Shown here in pieces: positions 37,464-49,019 of a stretch of DNA of 64,000 nt. The notes below the pieces were generated by a model. The model searched no databases. It was not told the DNA's origin and saw only the letters and a program-made list of their open reading frames with translations. Within the stretch, counting starts at the first letter, position 1. Each line of letters begins with the position of its first letter. A program made the position numbers and the translations under genes. The stretch is from Atrichornis clamosus (Eukaryota; Chordata; Aves; Passeriformes; Menuridae), in assembly GCA_013400975.1 (NCBI GenBank), contig WBMZ01014153.1:186001-250000 (forward strand), written 5' to 3'.

Positions 37464-38615
37464 ACACTATATAATAATTAATGAAGTTATTATCAAGCTT
37501 GTTTCTAAGGGGGACTATGCAGAAACACTAAGAACTGTGCAACTTCTGAACTTCTACTTTCCCCAGTAGGTTTGTGTTAAGCAAGAAATATTGATTCAGT
37601 CAGATACATATACTACGACATCACAATATAGTATGTCTGAATTCATAATTACAAACCCTTTGAAATAAATTAGGCTTAATTATACATTCAACTCAAAATT
37701 ACTGCAACAGTATTGCTTGTCTAAAGGGTTTGTTTACTAAAATGTGGCTCATTTTGTAAATTGAATTGTAGATGACATAGGTTCCATTAAAATCCCTCTA
37801 ATAGTTGCTTTCAGAGCATTTTTTAGTGTGAAGAATTCTGACACTGGCTTTACAGTGAAAATAGAGATTTGCTATGAATTGATGCTCAATTCATTTGAAG
37901 AATGGGGTTTTTTTGGTTTTTAATTATACTATAATTGAAAGATGTTGTATTTTTCTAATATATTAGTCGAAGTTAATATTAATTCTGTATGAAAAGTCAC
38001 ATTTCAATTGAAGCTTGAGGGGTTTAAAATTTCAAATACTGATTTTTAAAGACTAAAAACCAAAAATTTGACAGCAAAATTGCAGGAACAAAAATGAATC
38101 ATGCTATTTAAACTCTTTGAAGAGTCTGACAGATTTTATATTGGATTTTCTGTGATGATGAGAATTCTGAAGGCACAATGAATCACTAAATGCTTGTGAA
38201 ATTTAATATTAAATATTAATGTTAGATTCTGCCATGCTAGTGCAAAATCTTATCCAAACAATACTTAAATAAATAGAGAAGACAGACTTCTATGGATTCA
38301 GTTCTTGTGGGTTTCTTTTTTTGTTTCTATTGCAACTGCATTTTTTTGCATGTATTGCTTTTAAGTGCATTGTTTATTTCTCCTCAAAAAAGTTTGCATA
38401 TCAAACTGCTTAAGAAGTATTCCATTTCAGCTGGAGATTTGTGTCTGTTATGATGTGGAGGGGATGTAGAAATCAAATGTCTTGAATCAACTTGTTCTGG
38501 AGTTTTTCACAAGCCATTTCTAACTTTTATGTTAGGTTCTAGTTACAAAATGGAGAATGTAATCTTGGTATTCTCACTTCTGTGGTTCAGATCAGCAGTT
38601 GATACACTAGAGGAT

Positions 38616-38679
38616 AGGGTGGGGTGGGATGGGATGGGATGGGATGGGATGGGATGGGATGGGGTGGGATGGAATGGGA
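38616..38679 (+). repeat. TGGGA pentamer microsatellite
   Basis: About 12 units of GGGAT/TGGGA with a few variants (GGGGT at both sides, GGAAT near the right end). The plus strand has many G3 runs separated by two bases, which can fold as G-quadruplexes. The frames across it (38529-38828 plus with WDGMG repeats, 38607-38894 minus with PIPSH repeats) are repeat artefacts. Confidence 0.95.
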
Positions 38680-39429
38680 AGTGCAGGTCCATGGCATGTG
38701 TGGAGACTTTTAATGTTCATTCTTTCTCTAAGATTCACAGTGAGGATTTGAATTGTTATGTGAAGATCACATCCACTGAATTTGGGATCCATGGAGTCTC
38801 TAAGGATTTCCAAATTGTATATATGTGATTTGCTTTTTATAAGATTGCCTTGAAACCCACATACAAATTTGTACTGTATGGTCTCAGAGAACATAATACT
38901 TTGATGCTGGCAGGCTAAGTGAGTATATATTTGTGCTGAAAAATAGATTGTGAATTCAGTTAAATCACTACAAAAATGGATGTCAGCAGAGCTGGCTTAA
39001 GAGAAACCACACTGAATGTTTAACTTATGATCTTGATACTTTCCACATGTACTAAATTCAGAGAGAGAGTGTCGTGAAGAATGGAAGGAGCAGGTCCCTT
39101 TGTCTATTGATGTGAATGAAGTAAAATTGCATTAATATTTGATAATCTATTGTTACAGCATGCTGAAAAAAGAAGTGTACTTGATGAGTGATTTCTCTTA
39201 CGGCAAGGACCACTTATGCTCAGACCTACAACTGCTGCAGTGCAACTCAATTGATTTTCTGTATCTCCAGAAAGACGAAGATCAAATAAAGGACACTGCA
39301 TTAATTTGCTTTACTGCCAGCTAATTTCTTCCTAGGGGTGATTAGACATAGCAGATGTGCCTATAGCATTTGTTGAAGCTGTCCCCAGGTAAGCATGAAG
39401 ACCCGATTTTCCTATATTCTGTGCTGAAT

Positions 39430-39870
39430 GCTTCAGCTGTGACCTCAGTGAATGGTCAAATTGCACCAGATTTTGTCAGTGCGTGTGTGCAGCAGCTCTG
39501 AGAGGTTCAAGAAGGTTCAGAGCAGCTCAGCCAAACTGGTTGGACAGCAGGCAGATGCCAGCCTAATGCACCTTGAATACACCTGGTGTATTGGTGTGTG
39601 GCATAGCAAGGATATGAGTGAACCAGAGCCTGGGAAGCCACAACACCTTCTCTACCTTGAGTCTGCCAACAGCTTGATGGAGATCGAGTGGAGAAATGCT
39701 CCAAAGAAATATCTCTTAACTGTGGTGTTGTTACACACTTTGACAAGCAGTGGGGAAAGCTCTTCAAGCTGGTAGCCACATCACTCCTAACACGAGGGTT
39801 TGTAAGGCGTTCGTGCTATGGTCAAGTTTGGAACTTTTTCACTACTAAGTTGACTCTTGAGATGCCTTAA
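39430..39870. other. GC-richer segment with opposed open frames, unassigned
   Basis: This ~440-bp stretch is visibly richer in G and C than its surroundings and is open on both strands: 107 codons plus (39452-39775, starting MVKLHQILSVRVCSSSERFK) and 90 codons minus (39507-39779). I recognise neither product nor a repeat family. Candidate readings are an old unclassified transposon, a decayed processed pseudogene or a conserved element. No splice-site pair convincingly bounds it. Confidence 0.25.
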
Positions 39871-42800
39871 AATATCTGTCAGTGCAGGCAGAAGGATAAA
39901 CAACTTTAAACATCTGTGTCTACGTATTTTTACTTACATTTACTATTACTTGTTGGCCTGTAGAAGCATTTTCAGTGCTTTTGAATCACTGACTGACACC
40001 ATATCTATTGTCTTTAATGTTGCAAAAAAATCAATAGGACTAAAAATATCTGTACAGTTTTCTTAGAAGCCTTAATATGAAATCATGCAGTCTTTGTAGT
40101 CGAAAGAACCTCTCCAAAGCCAAAGGAGAGGTGAAATACCTTTTAAAACATCCCTTGGAGAAAATGTGTATGGGTTGGTTTTTTCCTTTTTTCTAGAGAA
40201 GTTCCTTGCTTAGGATTAGGAAACTAAGTAACTCTTAGTGATGAAAAACACACATGAACTCAGTAAGTATCCGAATACCAGTCAATTCTTTGATGTTTTA
40301 TTTCACTGTATTTTTCATTGAGTCATCTTTGCTAAGTGACAGTCTTTTACAGTCAAATTGATTTTTTTTTTAATAGCATAGCATCAATAACTAACTCAGT
40401 ATTTTTTAAAAGGGGGAAAAATAGTCTAAACAAATCCCACTGTACATGTCAGTTTTTCTTAGTGCCTATTTTTCTTTTTTTCCCCGGGATTGTAAATCAC
40501 AATTAATGGCTACATTGTCTCTTTACTGTTCTTAGGGAGCAAACTGCATGTACAGACAAGTCCCTAGTCATCTCTGAGAGGTGGTTTGAATGTCAGGAGC
40601 AGATAGAAACTACGCAACGTCAAGTAATTGCCAACATCTTTGCCTATAAACTGCATAAGCAGTTCAGAGCGAGGAGTTTGAAAAAGATTCTATCTCCAAG
40701 CATAAACAGGAAAGCAGATCTATCTAGATTTGAAGGGGAAAAAAGATAGTTTTAATCTACTCAACCTTCCATGTAACAGTCTGAAGCAACATCCTGCCTG
40801 GGTGCAGTCTGGGGTTTTAGTGATTCAGGTTGCATTGCAATTTTTAATACCTGGACCAAAACTTTCACTGTTGAGTCAAAATTGCATGATTTCCGTTAAG
40901 AACAATAAGAAAGAACCATTGCACAATCTGAATAATTTTTAATTGACAAAGCAGTATTTAGAAAGGATGCCTTTTCTGACAGTTTCAAGAAGGTCTTTTC
41001 ACAGTCTCTTAGAAGTGTCACAACAATATTTAGTGAATGTCAGTGTAAGCAGATTACTCTTTGTGGGTGTTAACCTGATGAATGCTACCCCAAGTTAATT
41101 AATCCATAGGCACCCTAAAGATCTGTGGGAGCAAAGTTAATTACCCAAGTTGAATTGATGGGTTTGACACCAAAAGGTTTGAATCATACTGGCATGATCA
41201 GTGGAGCAGCTGATACACTGTAAGATACCATCATCCTATATCCCTGTAAATTGTCTGTGAGGTCTTTTTAAGGAGAGAAATAAATGAGAAAATATTTCAT
41301 ATGTGCTTTTCCTTCTCTTAGAGACAGTTTATATTCATGTGGAATGCATGTGAAACTGGTCTGAACCACAGTACTTGAAGTAATAGAACTAGTACTTTGT
41401 ACTAGCAGCATGGAAGATAAAATGGAATTTACACAAGAAATTGTGGGTATGATTACGTCAACAAAGACATTGCTAGAAGACAATATGAATATTTGAGAAA
41501 AGTTTATAATTGCAAATATAATTTTAAGCGTATTTGGAACTTAAATGTTTTCAAATGCATTTTTGAACCCTAGGCCTTTGACATTTAACTTCCTATACTG
41601 ATTCAATTTATGGTGTCCTAATTGCCCTTCATCGCTTTCCCCTGTATAAATTTCTTCATTACATTTCATAACTGTAAGATGGATTTAAAAAAGAAAAAAA
41701 ACCCCTAAACTAAAAGTCTCACCCAAAAAGACCCTTGAAACCAGGATTTTGAAGCATTTGGAGTGCAAATTATGAAAGACTTCTGAAAGCACATAATGTA
41801 CTTATGCAGATTAAACCAATTCTCAAAGGGATTCTTACAAGTTAAAAGAACATGTAGAGATAAAATTTAAAAGGCTCTGCAGTCCATTTCAAATTAAATT
41901 TGAATTGCTTTCAAACTTTTAAAACCCCTTCTTTGTTTCATTTTCTGAAGTCTAGTTATCTCATAGACTGTTTAAATTGCATGTTCTTTCTTCAAGATAT
42001 AGTATATTAAGAATCTGACTTTAACCAGGTGAAATGACCTTTGGATTTGCATTGTCTGGGAAGATGAATGACCTTTGATACTTGCTTTCATTGATCTGCT
42101 TTAACCAAAGTGTGGTCAGGTATTCAACCTATTCCTGTTGCAGATCTCTCTCTCGCTTTCCTTCCTAGTCTATTAACATGTCACGAGGCCTCCACTTCAC
42201 TAAAACATCGAAACAAAGTATTACTGTTTCTGCAGTAAAAGGAAGGTGCCAAATTTTGACCTTGACTGTCCAAAATAAACAGAAAAATCGAACAGAAATT
42301 GGGGTTTGAGCCTTGACTTTATGCAAATATTTATTGTAAAATGAGGAAAAAAATAACCACAACTTGTACATAATTGGTTTATTCCAACTTAAACCAATTG
42401 TTTGTGAGATTTATTATAAGCAGTAGTATCAGTAGTACAGAGTGGTTAATAATTGTTCAAATGAAGTATCTGAGTGACTTAGAGGATGTTCAAAACAACA
42501 TTTCCTCATAGAACTGTGTTTGTTACCATTTGCATATATGAAGGTTGAAGCCTTAAAATATTATGTTTTATTCATATTTGAATATTGACAATCTACAAGA
42601 GCACTTTCTGGTCCAATATTAAGAATCTCTCTCGAGACATTTAAGAAAAAGTTTTCCACTTAGTCTTTGAAAGAAAACTAGGAACTGCCATGATGTTTCC
42701 CTATAACTAACCAGATATTTTGGTAGTAGAACAATTACCAGTCTAACAGTCAATGGAATTTAAGGAAATGTTGAATAATTAAAAAGTTATTTGGGGGTTT

Positions 42801-44347
42801 TTTTGCAGCTGGGTATGTAATAGCAAGATTGGAACTTGTAATGATGACTGACAGAGGATATTTTCCTCTACAATGGCATTTTAACAGAGTCTTCTTATAT
42901 AAATGTCATAGGTAGGTTTACTCGCTTATCAATCTCTTGTATTCACTGATGGCAACTTGCATATCTGACACATTTTTTTTCATTCTTTCATTCAGTGGCA
43001 GAGTTTATGCAGCTGACAAGAACCAGCTTTCCTTAAGTAAAAAAAAAAAAGGTTGTGATAAAGAATCTCTGCACAAAAGTACTCTCTGCAGATGAAGAAT
43101 TGGACTAAAAGTAAAAACTTAGAAATGCAGTCTGAATGATATGATGTTCTAAGCTTTCCAAAGATTAATTTTTGAAAATGGATGAGGGTTTTTTTTTTAG
43201 AAAAATGATTCCTGCTCTCAGAAGGAGAAAAAGCAAGATCTTTTCTTGAAAGAAAAATAAAATTACATATATAACTATATCATACTTGTCAAATAGAAGA
43301 TGATTTTACTTTAAAGGATTTCCATGCTTATCTAGAAAATTGTACAAAGAATGAGGTAAACATGGAAAACAACTTTCTGATAATTTGAAATTACCGACCA
43401 ATTTTTTTTTTTTTTTAATGAAGAGGGACAGATTTTCTTGAATGTATGAAAATTTAAAAAGAGATGTAAGACTATTTCATGTGGGGTCATATTGTGTTCC
43501 ATTCAGTATGCTATGCTCTTTTGTAATCTGACTTTTTAACACTTGTTTTGAGTTAGATTCAAAAATGACAAAATTCTCATTGATTTTCCAAAGATTAGTT
43601 TTTCCCACTATTCAATTTCCTATTGAAACAGATTAATTTCAGATATTTTTCCTTTTGTGTTAAAAGAAATTGTTTTCCACAATCACATGTACTTCCTTAA
43701 TCACAGTTATTACCTGTACCAATTTGCTTTATAATGCTCATTATTATGCAATTAATTGATTAAATATATCTGTCTGAGGTGTAAGTACGTGCATAGTGTT
43801 AATTGCTAAGTTGTAAAAATTATAGTAAAGTCCTCTTATCAGCCACTAAAGGGTATCCAAGCACAGTCAGAACTTAAATAATATTGTAATAGACTGAAAT
43901 TATATGTCGGGGTGTTTTTTTGTCAATGAATAGGATGCAAGTGTAAAGAAATCTTCAACTTCTGATAATTAGATAATTAGAGCTGAGTAGATTCTATTTT
44001 TTTTATAATTTTAATTTTTTCTTCACCCTTTCACCCCCTCAGGATTTGATTTTTTTCTGTGGTTTAAGAATTGCACAATATTAGTTTAAAAGTAAATTTT
44101 AAAAAAAATTGGCAGCAAAAAATTGGTATTTAAAGATACCATCCAATCTACAATAAAAAAAAAAAAAGGTTAAGAAATTAACTGATGTTTACCTGAAGTT
44201 ATCAACCATCCTCAGCACTGAAGTACATGGTTCTGCACAATATTAAACAGCTTTATCTCCTTTAAAATACAAAATCCACAACCAAAACAGCATCTTAAAT
44301 ATGTAGAGTCACAACGAAAAACAGAGAATAGCCAACCAGTTAGAAAT

Positions 44348-44456
44348 CCCCCCTATTAAAAAAATAAAAATAAAAAACCCCAATGCAAACAAAAACAAAA
44401 ACCAAAACCAACCAAACAAAAAACCACCCAAAAAAACAAACAACAAAAAAAAGCCA
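44348..44456 (+). repeat. A/C-rich low-complexity tract
   Basis: The plus strand is nearly only A and C, with CAAA, CCAAA and ACAAACAAC units. It is the complement of the G/T-rich tracts seen elsewhere in the window (19.9, 22.5, 25.4 kb). No gene. Confidence 0.65.
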
Positions 44457-45081
44457 ATAAGACAATTAATTATAAAACTTGTACAGCCATCTGAGAGATC
44501 AATATTAGCATGTATTCCAGCTCCTTATATAGACAGGCAAAGGAAAGATTGCAAGTTTGGATGCACAGAACTGAAAGATAAGACAGAAATCGGAAGGATC
44601 TTGTAGTGCTGGTATGCAATGGAGACTTTATACGAGAGGATTCATTTGTCCACTGCACTAATGAACTGTCAGCAAAAATAAACAAAAGGGCTATGGGATA
44701 ACTATTAACATATTAACAGCTTAATATGTGGCTTATTACCTACTTGTCACATCATACACAAGATAAGGATATTCTTGGAGCTAAAGAAGAAAAGGTATAT
44801 TGTCAGAGTTTCCACTGCTTTTTCACAAATTAGTTCTGAAAAGAGAACAAGGAAAGCCTGATAGGGAAAAGGTATTCTTCTCTATGCATGCCAAATGTAA
44901 ACAATTGAATTAAAAATCATACTTGACTAAGATGCTGTCCATGCTGATTCTGCTTACCCTTTTTTGGGTAGTGCTGAGGTCACCTTACTGGAATAACTCT
45001 CAGGCTTAGGCTCCCTGATTGGTGCAATCATGCACTATCTACTCTCATTATTAATCTTTTTTTCTCTCTGAGTTGCTCATT

Positions 45082-45099
45082 GTCTTTCTTCTTTTGCAG
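45082..45099 (+). promoter_or_regulatory. strong 3' splice-site-like sequence
   Basis: A pyrimidine stretch TGTCTTTCTTCTTTTGCAG ends with the AG at 45098-45099, and a further T-rich tract (CTTTTTTTCTCTCTG) lies at 45056-45070. This fits a consensus vertebrate acceptor closely. It would precede the candidate exon starting at 45100. Confidence 0.4.
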
Positions 45100-45269
45100 A
45101 TGAATCACATAGCAAAAGTTTTAGGCAGCTGAAAAAGATATGCAGAATAATAGATATTAATGTGAAAAATGAGCTTAGCACACTGAACATCTATCCAGGA
45201 AAGATGAAAAAGGAAATACAGACCTTTGATTCTAAACCTGTACCTCTTAGAAATAAAGACAGAAGTTAA
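45100..45269 (+). CDS. candidate 3'-terminal coding exon, gene unknown
   Basis: After the acceptor AG, two bases (AT) complete a split codon. Then 55 codons stay open from GAA at 45102 to a TAA stop at 45267-45269. The peptide begins ESHSKSFRQLKKICRIIDIN and ends KPVPLRNKDRS; it is basic, with no signal peptide, membrane segment or domain I recognise. Downstream, AATAAA at 45717-45722 is followed by a GT-rich stretch (TGCCTGTAGTGTGTCC), giving a possible 3' UTR of about 450 bp. No upstream exon is identified in the window, so its gene, if real, would start further away on the plus strand. A chance 55-codon run behind a good acceptor is possible in AT-rich DNA. Confidence 0.25.
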
Positions 45270-47969
45270 TTCTTAACCGAAAGTCTTGTTTTTATACAAT
45301 TGTTTTGATCATTAAAATTTTCTTTTTATTCATTCTCTATCAATCTAATTATTCAGCTCAACAGTTTTGGTGAATTGTCTTACACCCTTCTTAAACGCTT
45401 CTTTCAGAGTAATATAAATTGCACATATGTGACTTTTGTATGTAAAACTGTCTATTTTTTTTGCTGGAATTTCAATAAGTTTTTGGAAGAGAGGAGGCAC
45501 TGAAGTAATGATTCTCTTGCCTTCAACTTCGTACACCACCTGCATTTAACCCAGTGTGTGATGTGTTTAGTTCTGCTGGGTAGAACATGGAGCACATGTC
45601 CTGCCTCAGAAGACGTGCTGAAAGCATGTGTAACTCTTGTGTCACAAGGCTGCAATTCAGAACATATACTACGCTTTTGTTAATCTGTGACGGGTTTTCC
45701 TCTTCAAGAATTAAAAAATAAAAAAGGAATGCCTGTAGTGTGTCCCTTAGCTGTGAGGCTCTGCTGAAAGACTCCCTGAATATCTGTGTGAATGCATTTT
45801 ATATACTTGAGTTCCTTCTTGGAAATAATGCAAAAGTTTCCTTATGAGTGGTATAATTTACTACCCCTTCTATAGTGGTTGAGAAGCTACCATGTGTTTG
45901 CTTACTGTATTCTTAATGTTTTAAGGTGGGTTGCCAGAAATTCAGGGTTGATGTAAACCTTGTAGACGCATTCTCTATTTAGAGTTATCACTACAGGAAA
46001 AATATTTTCATACACCAAGCAAACAGTAAACCTGTTGTGTCTAGGGTCATATTCAAACCCCAATGGATCATATAACTCTTCTGAAATTGGTAGAACAAGG
46101 TGATTTATATTAGCTGAGAATCTGGCTGCCCTGGTTTAATTTATTTTGACTGCATTTTGAGAGCATATTATTTTCTCTTTATATACAGAATGACTGCATG
46201 GATGAGAATAGAGATGAACCTGGTGTTGTATATAAATATAAAAAAAAACAGATAAAATATATTTTTTAAATATAATGTGTGTGTGCACAAGTGTTTTTCT
46301 CCCCCAAATATTGCACATGAAAATCTGCTTGATTGCATGAAAAGTAGAGCAAATTATGAGCTTTATTTCAATGATACTTGACTACAGGGGAAAAAATTCT
46401 GTGCAAACACTAAGACAGTGAAAAAGCAACTTGTCTGAAAATCTTCTTAATAACACGTTAGGTCTGCTGCTTTCAAGGATGGTACACAACCTAGACCATT
46501 ACTGGAATTCTGCAGTCATGCTTCCAGAAGAGTTGGGATAATGATCAGTTGTCCTGAAATACATTAACTGAGCAGCTTTTATGAAGTAACCAGAAAGTTG
46601 TGCTCCATCACAGTAGACCTATCAATTAGTACCCACCAGGAGTCAAATTGTTGAAATAGCATTTTTTATATACTGAACCCTGTAGGGAAAGTACTTTAAT
46701 GTTATCACAGGTACCTCTGCTACAGTAAACTCGTTGGGTACCCTTACCCTGGCCCATTTTCTGAAATGGCTGTTTGAGTAGCATTGAGGCTCTGTAGAGT
46801 GTCATTCAAGACAAAAAAATATCTATATCCTGTGACCTGAGTCAAAAATCAGTGGCAATATTTTTTCTAGATATGTGAATTCCAAGGATCTCCCTCCAAC
46901 ATTTGCTAAGCCCTCAAAGTTTTCAGTAGGACTTGTAGTTACCTGAAAGTTCTGTCCAATTATGATCCCATTGATTTCAGTGCTTCAATCAATACAGAGA
47001 TGTATTGGACCTCATGGGAGGTATCGACCTTGGCTTCAGTTAGTCAGTGTGTAACTTGTAGCCCAATGAATCATAACAGTTAAGAAGGATTGTGACCCGA
47101 TAGGGCCTTGAGAATATTTATGAGCATTTGGTTAGAGGAGTGGAAATAGACTCTTTCTACTGCCTGCATCTGATTTTGGAAGAGGTAAACAAGGCAAGAG
47201 TGAAAAGTTACTCCTGGAAGAAACAGTGCAAAAAATGTTTTTGCTTTTTATCCACATTTTAAATAAGTCTAAATGTAAACCAGCAAGGACAACTTTGAAT
47301 CTTAGAAGCATTACATGAATCCTACCACACAATAGTCTCTTTTATGGGTCAAGGAGAATAGAGACTACCTACAGCATAAAGTGAGCTGTTTGGCAATTCT
47401 CCAAAAGTGAAAATCCACTTTTCCTTAGAATTAGTAGGGGAACTGTGACCTAATTTCATTTATTGTATTCTGTGCATCTTCACTCGTTCTCTCTGATCAA
47501 GCACAGGTCAGCTCCTTGAGTGGAGGAAAGAACAGCTAGTGAGAGGTACATTATCCACCTTTGCTCATGCACCTTAAAAAGAGGTTTCTGATGTTCCAGC
47601 TTCTTGAAAGCAGTTATTATTTTCACTGATTTTTTTTCTAAAAAGAATGGCTTAATAAACATTTTTTAAAAATTAATTTTGTTTAGGTTTGGAGATAAAG
47701 CTGGTATTGTTGACCCTACAGCAGTTGTGATCAACCATGGCTTTTAACACTGAATAGGTATTTTGTAAAGAATGAATATGAAGAAAACCCACAGTATATA
47801 AGTAAACATTTACCCTATTCACTGTTATTGTTGATTAACAATTTGTCTCCCACTGAGTCCTTGCAATAAATGTCAGAAAAGTATTAACACCTTTTAATAA
47901 ATAATTTTAGGAGTATGTGACAGAATAGTAAGTATCAAGTAGTAAGACAAGAGATTGATGTGGGCAGAA
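45270..47969. other. unique sequence; possible 3' UTR at its start
   Basis: The first ~450 bp could be the 3' UTR of the candidate exon, ending near the AATAAA at 45717-45722. The rest (45.75-47.97 kb) holds no gene or repeat that I recognise. Confidence 0.4.
45717..45722 (+). terminator. possible polyadenylation signal
   Basis: AATAAA inside an A-rich stretch, with a GT-rich element about 10-25 bases downstream. It would serve the candidate terminal exon at 45100. Such hexamers are common in AT-rich DNA. Confidence 0.2.
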
Positions 47970-48216
47970 ACTGATGCACCAGAAATTCCACCTGAATATA
48001 AGAAGAACCTCTTTACTGTGCAGTTGCCTGTTCACTGGAACAGATTGCCCAGAGAGGGGGTGGAGTCTCCCTCCTTTGAGATATTCAAGAACTGTCTGGA
48101 TACAATCCTGTGCCCTGTGCTCTGCGATGGCCCTGCTTTAGCAGAGAGGTTGGACCAGATGAGCCCACTGTGGTCCCTTCCAACCTGACCCATTCTCTGA
48201 CTTCTGTGAATGTGAT
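47970..48216 (+). mobile_element. CR1 LINE, complete 3' end
   Basis: Plus-strand CR1 end with AATATAAGAAGAACCTCTTT, CACTGGAACAGATTGCCCAG, GGTGGAGTCTCC, GAGATATTCAAGAACTGTCT, GGTTGGACCAGATGAGCCC and TGGTCCCTTCCAACCTGACC. The frame at 47955-48188 reads HWNRLPREGVESPSFEIFKN, the CR1 ORF2 C-terminus. The TTCTGTGAATGTGAT end at about 48202-48216 is the decayed terminal 8-mer repeat. It differs in subfamily from the copies at 12.1 and 34.3 kb. 5'-truncated to about 250 bp. Confidence 0.93.
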
Positions 48217-48502
48217 TTTTTTCACTTTGTAGTAAATACTGTCAAAGCACTTACAGAAACATTTAGGTATTGCTTTGAGTTGTTGTGCATGACTTGTTCT
48301 AGAGAATTCTCGATCTCAATTCTGAATCAACAACAATGTGCTGGCTAAAACTCCACTCGTTATGTGTGATAACAGCAGCAATTGGTGTTGAAGATTTGTA
48401 GCAGACAGAAACCTTCTCTTGTTAATAAAAAAAGCAATATAACAAATAAAGACCCCAGGTTCTGTCACACTGGAGGGATGGTGGTAAAACTCTGTGTGTT
48501 TT

Positions 48503-48520
48503 TGTGTGTGTGTGTGTGTG
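48503..48520 (+). repeat. (TG)9 microsatellite
   Basis: Nine uninterrupted TG units with further TGTG text just upstream. A typical short dinucleotide repeat, likely length-variable. Confidence 0.9.
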
Positions 48521-48837
48521 AGTGAATGCATACACAGATGTGTGATAGAAAGAGAGGAAACCGGAGAGTGACAAATGAATCTAATTTCCTTTCCTGAGAA
48601 CGAGAAGGGCTTATGTATTAAAGACTGACAGCAAATACAGAGTGTTTTGACTCAGCTTCTTTATACTCTGTCTTGATTTCCAGTTAGGGGAAATATGGTC
48701 TACAAAAAAGTGTTGCAAAGTAAATTCACAAGCAGTTGGAAAACTGTACCAGGAGAGAAGTAATGATTGATTTGCTGTCAAAATGAAGACCAGCATTATA
48801 TAACCACCTGTGATTCTGTAGGGATCTGGTCTGATAG

Positions 48838-48890
48838 TTTTTCTTTTTTGTTTTTCTTTTTTTCTTTTTTTTTCTTTTTTCTTTTCTTTT
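48838..48890 (+). repeat. polypyrimidine tract
   Basis: About 53 bases, all T and C except one G, in TTTTTC-type units. It could form triplex-like structures, or be a strong splicing-factor tract if transcribed, but no exon follows. Confidence 0.8.
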
Positions 48891-49019
48891 AATTGCTGTT
48901 ATTTTAAGTCATGATATATTTTCTGGATGAAAAGGAGACACTACCTAAATGGTTGACACAGGTGAAGAAGGGCAGCAGTCAGACTGGCTAATAAACATAT
49001 TGAATAACTGATTACTGGA

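Larger units (their letters stand above)
37464..45081. other. AT-rich unique sequence, no confirmed gene
   Basis: About 7.6 kb without recognised transposons. Separate entries cover the pentamer array at 38.6 kb, the GC-richer open segment at 39.4-39.9 kb and the A/C tract at 44.35 kb. Polarised runs occur at 37904-37914, 41694-41705, 42793-42804 and 43186-43198. Nothing else stands out. Confidence 0.5.
48217..49019. other. unique sequence with two simple repeats
   Basis: Lies between two CR1 copies. Holds the TG repeat at 48503-48520 and the pyrimidine tract at 48838-48890; otherwise nothing recognised. The last ~60 bp may still belong to the old CR1 that follows. Confidence 0.55.

Noticed and set aside
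38529..38894. 99- and 95-codon frames with repeated WDGMG or PIPSH units
   Set aside because: Direct translation of the pentamer microsatellite in two directions.
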